NCBI GenBank assembly: GCA_020721025.1
Contig: DYNO01000035.1
Location: forward strand, 1 to 21,441
From: Thiomargarita sp.
GTDB taxonomy: Bacteria > Pseudomonadota > Gammaproteobacteria > Beggiatoales > Beggiatoaceae
Direction of reading: 5' to 3'
Length of the DNA: 21,441 bases
This document shows positions 15,704 through 21,441 of this stretch, one piece after another (the first letter of the stretch is position 1; every line of letters starts with the position of its first letter). Under the pieces are notes generated by a model. It was not told the origin of the DNA, searched no databases, and worked only from the letters and a program-made list of their open reading frames with translations. A program made the translations under genes and the position numbers.

Positions 15704-16231
15704 ATGTCTCAATGGTTTATGCTGACCTTGATCGGAAAAGATCAACCCGGCATCGTCGCAAAAGTCACCGCGGCACTGTATCAGGGCGGTTGCAATTTGG
15801 GCGAGGCTTCGATGTTGCGATTGGGCGGAAATTTCACCATCATGTTGATGCTTTCTTGTGAAGGCACGGTGATGACACTGGAAACATTATTAACTCCTGT
15901 CGTGGATAAGATGCAATTACGACTGCATATTGATGAAATTGAAGCACAACCGCGCGCGCATTGTTCGCCGGATGTGGCTATCAGTGTTTACGGTGCAGAT
16001 CGGGCGGGAATTGTGGCGCAAGTGACTGAAGTTTTTGCCAATGCCGGATTAAATATTTTAAATTTGGATACAGATGTCGGGGGTGAACCGGATAAACCTT
16101 TTTATATCATGCAAATTGAAGGCACAGCGCAGCAGGGTATCGAAAAGTTACAACTTGCCTTGCAAGAGTTGTTGGCGGTACAAAAGGACTTAAAAGTGCA
16201 TGTCATGGCGATTGATACGGTGGTGATGTAA
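15704..16231 (+). CDS. double-ACT-domain protein, GcvR-like
   Basis: A 175-residue protein with two ACT domains, residues about 4-80 and 92-170. Each opens with the same pattern: LTLIGKDQPGIVAKVTAAL and SVYGADRAGIVAQVTEVF. ACT pairs bind small ligands such as amino acids. The layout matches GcvR, the glycine cleavage system regulator, and relatives often found near peroxiredoxin or gcv genes. The true start is ATG 15704, because AGGAG (15691-15695) lies 8 bases before it and the protein opens with the standard ACT strand; the ORF upstream of that ATG is not family-like. It is 3 bp before def, so the two are probably translated from one message. Glycine regulation is inferred from the family only. 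Confidence 0.85.
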   Translation: MSQWFMLTLIGKDQPGIVAKVTAALYQGGCNLGEASMLRLGGNFTIMLMLSCEGTVMTLETLLTPVVDKMQLRLHIDEIEAQPRAHCSPDVAISVYGADRAGIVAQVTEVFANAGLNILNLDTDVGGEPDKPFYIMQIEGTAQQGIEKLQLALQELLAVQKDLKVHVMAIDTVVM

Positions 16232-16234
16232 GCG

Positions 16235-16738
16235 ATGGCGATTTTAGAAATTCTTACTTATCCGGATGAGCGGTTAAAAAATCTGTCAGAAGATGTGATT
16301 GAGTTTAATGATGAATTACAAGCATTTATTGCCAATTTGGAAGAAACCATGCGCGCCGGACCGGGCGGAGTGGGCATTGCTGCACCTCAAGTCGGTCGTT
16401 TTCAACGCATTGCCATTGTTGATGTCTCAGCAAAGAAAAAAATCAAGCATCATGGGCGGTTAGTGTTGATTAATCCAGAAATTACGGAATGGAACGGGTT
16501 TGAAGTGGCGCGAGAAGGTTGTATGTCTGTGCCAGATTATACGGGAAATGTGATTCGTGCTACGCAAATTCATCTCGTTACTCAGAATGAACATGGGGAA
16601 AAGTGTGAGTATGACATGGAAGGTTATGAAGCGCGCGCGGTACAACATGAATTAGATCATCTGGATGGCTTGCTGTTCATTGACCGGTTGGTGAGTCGGC
16701 GACATGATTTATTTCAGCGCAAAGTGTATCAAAAATAA
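16235..16738 (+). CDS. def: peptide deformylase
   Basis: A 167-residue enzyme that removes the formyl group from the N-terminal methionine of new proteins. All three motifs are present: GVGIAAPQVG (45-54), EGCMSVP with metal ligand Cys96 (94-100), and QHELDHLDG with His138, catalytic Glu139 and His142. The second motif has Met in place of the common Leu, a mild change. The ATG lies 3 bp after the GcvR-like stop, and the ribosome-binding region lies inside the preceding gene. The usual downstream fmt is absent; a family A palindrome follows and then the convergent tolB. Confidence 0.96.
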   Translation: MAILEILTYPDERLKNLSEDVIEFNDELQAFIANLEETMRAGPGGVGIAAPQVGRFQRIAIVDVSAKKKIKHHGRLVLINPEITEWNGFEVAREGCMSVPDYTGNVIRATQIHLVTQNEHGEKCEYDMEGYEARAVQHELDHLDGLLFIDRLVSRRHDLFQRKVYQK

Positions 16739-16746
16739 AAATAGGG

Positions 16747-16813
16747 GTTACGCAGTTCAAATCGATTTTTGAATAAAATCAATTAAATAACGATTCAACT
16801 GCATAACTCCTAC
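16747..16813. repeat. palindromic repeat, family A, copy 3
   Basis: GTTACGCAGTT (16747-16757) and AACTGCATAAC (16797-16807) are inverted arms with one mismatch; the flanks AGGG and CTCCTA extend the pairing. Its first 17 bases equal those of the copy at 2580. It lies between the convergent def and tolB stops (16738, 16875) and may serve as a transcript end for both. Confidence 0.75.
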
Positions 16814-16874
16814 AATTATTTTCATCTCGTGTTGGGTGGCACAACCATTTGAACACGCCTATTTTTCAACAAAA

Positions 16875-18170
16875 TCAGTTGTTAAACGGAGCCCACGCTG
16901 ATTCTCGTAATTCCTCGCCAGAACCAATCGCTATTTTTTGTCGCACCCGCCCATCAACGGAAACTGTCGCTAAACTGCGTCCGGAACTGTAAATAATCAT
17001 GCTGCCATTGGGCGCGAAATTGGGCGATTTATCCGCTGTGGTATTGCTGAGAATGTTGACCTGTCCATCGTTGACATCCATCGTTGCAATGCGATAACCG
17101 CCACCGCCGTGAATGAATGCCAATTTTTTACCGTCGGGCGAAAACATCGGACGGGCATTATAATTGCCTGAAAATGAAACTCTTTTTTCTTCTCCCCCCG
17201 CCACCGACATCCGATAAATTTGCGGACTGCCGCCACGATCTGAAGTAAAAGCAATGGATTGTCCGTCGGGAGACCATGAGGGTTCGGTATCAATTGCCGG
17301 ATTATGGGTTAAACGTTGCAGCTTGCGTGAGGGTAAATCAAGAATGTAAATTTCTGGATTGCCATCTTTCGACAAAGTTAATGCCATTTTTGAACCATCG
17401 GGAGACCACGCCGGCGCGCCATTTAAGCCTTTGAATGCAGTGATTCTATCCCGTTTACCCGTGCGAATATCTTGCGTATAAATCCCCGCTTCCTTGCCTT
17501 CTAATGACACGTAAGCAAGGGTTTTACCGTCCGGAGACCATGCTGGCGAAGAAATAGGCTCATTAGATTCCAACATTTTTTGAGCGTTTGCTCCATCGGC
17601 ATCGGAAACATACAGTCGATAAGTGACATTTTTCGGTCCCCGATAAGAGGATGTAATATAAGCAATTCGAGTGTTGAACGCGCCCCGTTCACCCAACAGG
17701 GCTTGATAAATCGCGTCACTGATTTGATGCGCGACATAACGCAAACTTTTGTCATTCGCTTTGTATTGCAAACTTAAAATCTGTTTGTTGCTGCCCAATT
17801 CAAATAATTCAAACTCCACGTTGTAGTTATTGCCGCCGCCGCTCACTCGCCCGATCACCAGATGCGCCACGCCCGTTGATTGCCACGTCCCAAAATCCAC
17901 TTCACCGGCAGCCGAAGGACGCGCGGGTAATGTTTCAAATGACATGGGAATAAATCGCCCACTGCGATGCAAATTATCTCGCACAATTTGTGCAATATTC
18001 ACCGAGGCTTGCCCGCTAAATGGCACAATGGCAATTGAGGGAGTTTGAGTTTCACTGTTTTCGCCCTCGCCCAAATTGCCTTTATCGACATTCAATTCAA
18101 TGGTAATTGTTGCAAATACTTGAGAAATCAATAAAAAATAATAAATCACGCTAAAAAATACTATTCGCAT
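16875..18170 (-). CDS. tolB: Tol-Pal system protein TolB
   Basis: A 431-residue periplasmic beta-propeller protein that links the inner-membrane TolQRA motor to the outer-membrane Pal lipoprotein. The signal peptide is about 1-20, ending VFA. The N-terminal alpha/beta domain (about 22-160) is followed by propeller blades, each marked by a PDG or PNG turn: SPAWSPDGKTLAYVS, PAWSPDGSKMALTLS, PSWSPDGQSIAFTSD, PMFSPDGKKLAFIH and PNFAPNGSMIIYSS. A strong AGGAGGT lies just before the ATG. It is the last gene of the tol cluster here; pal and cpoB do not follow. Confidence 0.97.
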   Translation of the reverse strand: MRIVFFSVIYYFLLISQVFATITIELNVDKGNLGEGENSETQTPSIAIVPFSGQASVNIAQIVRDNLHRSGRFIPMSFETLPARPSAAGEVDFGTWQSTGVAHLVIGRVSGGGNNYNVEFELFELGSNKQILSLQYKANDKSLRYVAHQISDAIYQALLGERGAFNTRIAYITSSYRGPKNVTYRLYVSDADGANAQKMLESNEPISSPAWSPDGKTLAYVSLEGKEAGIYTQDIRTGKRDRITAFKGLNGAPAWSPDGSKMALTLSKDGNPEIYILDLPSRKLQRLTHNPAIDTEPSWSPDGQSIAFTSDRGGSPQIYRMSVAGGEEKRVSFSGNYNARPMFSPDGKKLAFIHGGGGYRIATMDVNDGQVNILSNTTADKSPNFAPNGSMIIYSSGRSLATVSVDGRVRQKIAIGSGEELRESAWAPFNN

Positions 18171-18182
18171 GTAACCTCCTCT

Positions 18183-19418
18183 TTAATCCTGAGTTAGGGT
18201 AAAGTTAAATGTTCTAAAATAATCAAAAACATCGCTTGAAACTGGTAACGGAGAAGCCGCTCGAACCGCCGCCATTGCTGAACTGTCAAATGCCGCATTG
18301 CCACTGCTGCGAGTGATGGTCACACTTCCCACTGCACCGCCCGGAATCAACCGAATTGACATACTGCATGAAAGTGTCTGCCCGGTCGTGCTGTCTGGAC
18401 GATTCAAACGCCCCTCGATTTTACTTCTAATTCTTGCCTTAACTTGCCCAATTTCTTTTTTCGACGCACCGGAATCAGATTTCCCCTCCCCTTCGGTACG
18501 TCCTTTTCCCGCAGTTTGTGCCCTACGTTCAGCTCCTTGTTTTTCCTGAGCTTCTTGGGCTGCAACTTTTTCTCGCGCGTCCGCCTCACGCTTCAAACGC
18601 TCCTGCTCAAGCTGCTCCGGCGTTTTCTCTTTAACTGGCGGTTCTGGCTTAGGTTCTTCCTTCTTGGGTTCTTCTTTCTTCGGCTCTTCCTTAGGCTTTT
18701 TCTCTTCCTGTTTTTCCTTCTTCCGCTGTTCCTTCAACGCTCTGAGCTTTTCTTGACGTTCTTTTTCCTTAACCTCTTCTCTTTCCTTGCGTTTTTTCTC
18801 TTCAGCCGCTCTTTTCTTGTCTAACTCGCGTTGCTTGGCTTTTTCTTGCTCTTTTTGCAATTTCTTTTCATCAGCTTCCCGTTGCCGTTCTAAGGCATCC
18901 AACTGTTTCTTACGTTCCTGCTGATCCTGCTCTAACGCCTCAATTTGCTTACGTTTTGCTTGCACTTCCGCCTCTTGACGACGCGCCAAATCAGCTGCGG
19001 CAATTTGCTCGACCCGTTTCCGTTCCTCTTCAAGCTGTTGTTGCCGTTTTTCTTCCTCAGCCAAACGAATTTGCTCTTGTTTCTGGCGTTCTAATTCCAA
19101 CTTACGCTTTTGTTCCTCTTCTGCCAATTGTTGCTTACGTTCGGCTTCAGCGGCGCGTTGTCGTGCCAATTCTTCCTCATCCACCAATTTAAACAAATAC
19201 ATCTGTTGCGTGGTGGAGACAATTTTGCCACTATGATTCGGTGCCGCGACTTTGGAATCAGGCGAGATATTTTCCCACACGGGAGTAAAATCACCTGTTT
19301 GGATTGCTTGAGCCATATCTTCGATAATTTCTACTTTGTCCATGAACAATAATAAGAGTAGAACCAATAAGATATGGGCAAGCAATGCTGCGAAAAACGC
19401 AATTAATCGAATGAACAT
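18183..19418 (-). CDS. tolA: Tol-Pal system protein TolA
   Basis: A 411-residue protein that spans the periplasm. Domain I is one N-terminal membrane helix (about 4-25, LIAFFAALLAHILLVLLLLLF). Domain II (about 75-320) is a long charged helix of K, E, R, Q and A with the expected coiled-coil or single-helix look and a three-fold KKEEP stretch at about 242-256. Domain III (about 325-411) is the compact C-terminal fold, with a SMSIRLIPGGAVGSVTITRSSG strand pair and a final FRTFNFTL strand, which contacts TolB and Pal. It starts 5 bp after tolR stops, which implies coupling. Its high lysine content creates long false ORFs on the other strand. Confidence 0.95.
   Translation of the reverse strand: MFIRLIAFFAALLAHILLVLLLLLFMDKVEIIEDMAQAIQTGDFTPVWENISPDSKVAAPNHSGKIVSTTQQMYLFKLVDEEELARQRAAEAERKQQLAEEEQKRKLELERQKQEQIRLAEEEKRQQQLEEERKRVEQIAAADLARRQEAEVQAKRKQIEALEQDQQERKKQLDALERQREADEKKLQKEQEKAKQRELDKKRAAEEKKRKEREEVKEKERQEKLRALKEQRKKEKQEEKKPKEEPKKEEPKKEEPKPEPPVKEKTPEQLEQERLKREADAREKVAAQEAQEKQGAERRAQTAGKGRTEGEGKSDSGASKKEIGQVKARIRSKIEGRLNRPDSTTGQTLSCSMSIRLIPGGAVGSVTITRSSGNAAFDSSAMAAVRAASPLPVSSDVFDYFRTFNFTLTQD
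18651..18695 (-). repeat. 15-bp tandem repeat inside tolA
   Basis: Three imperfect 15-bp units (18651-18665, 18666-18680, 18681-18695) encode KKEEP-like blocks in the TolA helix region. Such a run could change in copy number by slippage without breaking the frame. Confidence 0.6.
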
Positions 19419-19423
19419 AAATT

Positions 19424-19843
19424 TTAACGAGTCTGCGTCAATAAACCTACTTCAGAGATATTTTTGCTTTTGAGTAAACCAATTAATTCAACAATCTTGG
19501 TATAAGGAGCTTTTGCATCACCTTTCACATAAAATTGCAGTTGTCCAAACCGTTCATTTTTCGCCAATTTATCAAGATAAACGTGCAGTTCTTCGACACT
19601 GATCGGCAATGTCTCATTCTGACGCAAGATTTCACCCGTTTCAGTCACCGAGAACATCACAACTGTACCTTGTTCAGTGGGAACGGGTTTTGTGCCCAAA
19701 TTAATCGACGGCAACTGCACATCGACCTGTTGCACCAACAATGGCGAAGTAATCATGAAGATAATCAATAACACCAGCATCACGTCAATGTAAGGAACGA
19801 CATTCATTTCAGCAACCCGGTGTCTGCGATGGGTACGTGGCAT
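19424..19843 (-). CDS. tolR: Tol-Pal system protein TolR (ExbD-type)
   Basis: A 139-residue inner-membrane protein of the TolQR proton channel. An N-terminal arginine-rich stretch leads into AEMNVVPYIDVMLVLLIIFMI, a single membrane helix with Asp20 at the essential proton-carrying position, then a periplasmic domain. It starts 15 bp after tolQ, and the spacer has little ribosome-binding character, so translation probably depends on tolQ. Confidence 0.96.
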   Translation of the reverse strand: MPRTHRRHRVAEMNVVPYIDVMLVLLIIFMITSPLLVQQVDVQLPSINLGTKPVPTEQGTVVMFSVTETGEILRQNETLPISVEELHVYLDKLAKNERFGQLQFYVKGDAKAPYTKIVELIGLLKSKNISEVGLLTQTR

Positions 19844-19858
19844 AAGGTTTAAAAAAAG

Positions 19859-20590
19859 TTAAAGTTGTGGTGACAATGGGGCAGGCGCGGACTGTTGAAT
19901 AACCGGTTGCTGTTGCTGGGTATGGGCTTGACGGTTCAAAACGCCCATAAATTCATCCATAAAGGTTTCGTAACGCGTTACTAACCGTTCCACTTTATCA
20001 CTGTAATTGTTATAGGCAATCACGGCGGGAATCGCAGCAAATAACCCCATTGCAGTAGCGATTAAGGCTTCTGAAATCCCCGGCGCAACCAAGGCTAAAG
20101 TCACCTGTTGCATTCCCCCCAGCGCGTGAAATGAATTCATAATTCCCCAAACGGTACCAAACAAACCGATGTAGGGACTCACCGAGCCGATGGTGGCTAA
20201 TGCGGTCAAACTTTCGTCTAATTTATCAATTTCACGGTGTAATGCGGCGCGCATCGCTTTGTGGCATCCTTCCACCATACCAAGGGGAGTTAATCCGATA
20301 AGTTTCCGCAACTTAGAGAATTCAATATATCCAATTGTGAAAATATTTTCCATGCCCTTCAATTTGCGTCCGCTACTGACCGTTTGGCTATATAAGGCGT
20401 TCAAATCTTTACCTTTCCAAAATTGGTTTTCAAACACCGTAGCGGCATAACGCGCTCTCGCGAGGGTGAAACTTTTGTAAAAAATCAGGGTCCAAGAATA
20501 AATCGAGATGAAAAGTAAAATTCCCATCACCACCTGCACCACGATGCTGGCTTTGGTGATGATTTCGATAAAAAAAGCTAAGTCTGTCAT
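19859..20590 (-). CDS. tolQ: Tol-Pal system protein TolQ (ExbB/MotA-type)
   Basis: A 243-residue inner-membrane channel protein with three membrane helices at about 16-36, 133-155 and 168-192. Conserved channel threonines lie in the last two (GLFGTVWGIMNSF and ALIATAMGLFAAIPAVIAYN). The start is the ATG at 20590, which overlaps the ybgC stop as ATGA and gives the normal MTDLAFF opening; a longer ORF reaching 20677 lies inside ybgC in another frame and is rejected. The C-terminal tail is rich in Gln and Pro. Confidence 0.96.
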   Translation of the reverse strand: MTDLAFFIEIITKASIVVQVVMGILLFISIYSWTLIFYKSFTLARARYAATVFENQFWKGKDLNALYSQTVSSGRKLKGMENIFTIGYIEFSKLRKLIGLTPLGMVEGCHKAMRAALHREIDKLDESLTALATIGSVSPYIGLFGTVWGIMNSFHALGGMQQVTLALVAPGISEALIATAMGLFAAIPAVIAYNNYSDKVERLVTRYETFMDEFMGVLNRQAHTQQQQPVIQQSAPAPLSPQL

Positions 20591-20988
20591 GATAATACGT
20601 GTAACAATGCGTGAGGGAGAGATTGAGGACGAAAATTTAGTGAGTTGACGCAGGCAATTTGAACCGATGCCGTGCATAATAATGTGGTTTGACGTAAAAT
20701 TTGCTGATCTAACGTTAAACTCGCCTTGCCTATTTTAGCAGGTTTTACAGTAATTTCCAACAAGTCATCAAATACTGCCGGTTTGTGATACTGAATAGTG
20801 ACTTGACGCACCACGAAAATTTTTTGTTCATTCTCGCGTAACGTGCTTTGTGCAAAACCCAACTGTCGCAACCACTCAGTGCGGGCGCGTTCAAGAAATT
20901 TCAAGTAGTTTGCATAATACACCACCCCACCGGAATCAGTATCTTCATAATAAACACGCACATGCCAAGTGAAGTCAGGAATAGTCAT
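20587..20988 (-). CDS. ybgC: tol-pal system-associated acyl-CoA thioesterase YbgC
   Basis: A 133-residue hotdog-fold thioesterase; relatives hydrolyse short acyl-CoA esters and are linked to phospholipid metabolism at the envelope. The N-terminal signature VRVYYEDTDSGGVVYYANYLKFLERARTEWL (residues 10-40) contains the catalytic Asp18; position 25 is Tyr where E. coli has His, a common variant. It is the first gene of the tol cluster, overlapping tolQ by four bases. A possible minus-strand TTGACT (21106-21101) lies about 115 bp upstream but lacks a convincing -10. Confidence 0.94.
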   Translation of the reverse strand: MTIPDFTWHVRVYYEDTDSGGVVYYANYLKFLERARTEWLRQLGFAQSTLRENEQKIFVVRQVTIQYHKPAVFDDLLEITVKPAKIGKASLTLDQQILRQTTLLCTASVQIACVNSLNFRPQSLPHALLHVLS

Positions 20989-21125
20989 GATTTATTCATA
21001 TCGCAATTGTTCAATCTCCCTTCTGATAAGCGATTTCGTCACATATTTTCATATTTTCTAAGAACATTTTCATCTCCGATAAAACAATCAGTACAAGTTG
21101 AGTCAAATTTAAAACATTTCGTAGT

Positions 21126-21441
21126 TCAAAACCCAGTGATCAAAAATAATTCGTGAAGTCCTTGCTCCAATGTCTCTAATTTTGTTTTACAAGAAATTCC
21201 TTCAAATTCAATGCCTCTATCGTCAGTAATCAGCAAACATTTTTCAGCAACGGCATAACCCGCAATTAACCAATCAATCGTGGCACTGCATGATTTATTT
21301 TTATTGACTTCATCTTTATCGATCCCTAAACATTTGGCACACCGTTCAATTTTTGCTTTAAGCCATTCATCTCTTGTTGGATATCGGGTATAGAACCGAT
21401 TTGAAATCTTTAATACCAAGTGAAACAGGTCTATAACCCAA
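21126..21441 (-). CDS. probable PIN-domain protein, C-terminal part (5' end off window)
   Basis: The reading frame stays open to the window edge, so the start is unknown; a TTG at 21419 is the first in-window start. The tail TIDWLIAGYAVAEKCLLITDDRGIEF resembles the last two acidic clusters of PIN (VapC-like) ribonuclease toxins: Asp in TIDWLIA and Asp-Asp in LLITDD. The first catalytic Asp near the N-terminus is not seen. The first in-window codons (about LKISNRFYT) are encoded by a family B repeat that also occurs, outside any gene, at 29-54. The gene may thus be a remnant fused to repeat sequence, or a normal gene whose repeat is part of it. No antitoxin gene is visible. Confidence 0.45.
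   Translation of the reverse strand, partial: WVIDLFHLVLKISNRFYTRYPTRDEWLKAKIERCAKCLGIDKDEVNKNKSCSATIDWLIAGYAVAEKCLLITDDRGIEFEGISCKTKLETLEQGLHELFLITGF
21388..21441 (-). repeat. palindromic repeat, family B, right-edge copy
   Basis: Read on the minus strand, the arm TTGGGTTATAGACCTGTTT pairs with AAATCGGTTCTATACCCGA around CACTTGGTATTAAAGATTTC. Bases 21388-21413 match 24 of 26 with 29-54. This copy reaches the window edge and runs into the PIN-like reading frame. Confidence 0.55.

Noticed and set aside
18444..18824. Plus-strand ORF of 126 codons rich in Phe and Leu
   Set aside because: It is antisense to the Lys/Glu-rich helix of tolA; the composition is the complement of AAG/GAA codons and there is no ribosome-binding site.
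20591..20677. Upstream extension of tolQ
   Set aside because: It overlaps ybgC in another frame; ATG 20590 overlaps the ybgC stop as ATGA and yields the standard TolQ N-terminus.
20914..20916. Tyr instead of His at position 25 of YbgC
   Set aside because: Many bacterial YbgC proteins have Tyr here and the catalytic Asp18 is kept.
1..21441. CRISPR arrays, tRNA or rRNA genes, transposase or phage genes
   Set aside because: No regularly spaced direct repeats, tRNA-like cloverleaf, rRNA segments or mobile-element proteins were recognised by reading; a covariance-model scan was not possible.

Overview
The window reads as ordinary chromosome from a gammaproteobacterium. The evidence is the gene content: a three-subunit cytochrome bc1 operon whose cytochrome b carries a PVWY Qo motif, a ybgC-tolQ-tolR-tolA-tolB cluster, RNase PH, a GcvR-like double-ACT protein and peptide deformylase. 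Base composition is moderately AT-rich. Short palindromic repeats of the GTTACGCAGTT type sit between genes. That combination suggests a Beggiatoaceae/Thiotrichales-like sulfur bacterium, but the assignment is inference and no 16S gene is present.

Layout, left to right. (1) 129-2517, plus strand: a tight module of an SPFH/prohibitin-like membrane protein, a branched-chain-amino-acid-type substrate-binding lipoprotein and a 63-residue membrane protein, with no permease or ATPase. (2) 2518-2922: a repeat-rich gap. (3) 2923-4589, plus: a nitrilase-superfamily amidase and RNase PH. (4) 4665-10592, minus: a YfbK-type von Willebrand A lipoprotein, an orphan RND efflux permease and APS kinase (CysC), each apparently its own unit. 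(5) 10943-13503, plus: petABC, encoding the complete minimal bc1 complex, which passes electrons from ubiquinol to cytochrome c. (6) 13595-15630: a small Rossmann-fold protein and a short nSTAND1 NTPase, transcribed divergently from a gap of about 56 bp. (7) 15704-16738, plus: a GcvR-like protein and peptide deformylase, 3 bp apart. (8) 16875-20988, minus: the Tol operon, in which TolQ-TolR use the proton-motive force to energise TolA across the periplasm and TolB is the periplasmic partner. Pal and CpoB, the usual next genes, are missing. (9) 21126 to the right edge, minus: the C-terminal part of a probable PIN-domain protein.

No rRNA, tRNA, CRISPR array, transposase or prophage gene was seen. 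The most unusual parts are the SPFH/lipoprotein module, the nSTAND1 protein that ends right after a transmembrane helix, two families of dispersed palindromic repeats (one copy of the second lies at each end of the window), and a tol cluster cut short before pal.
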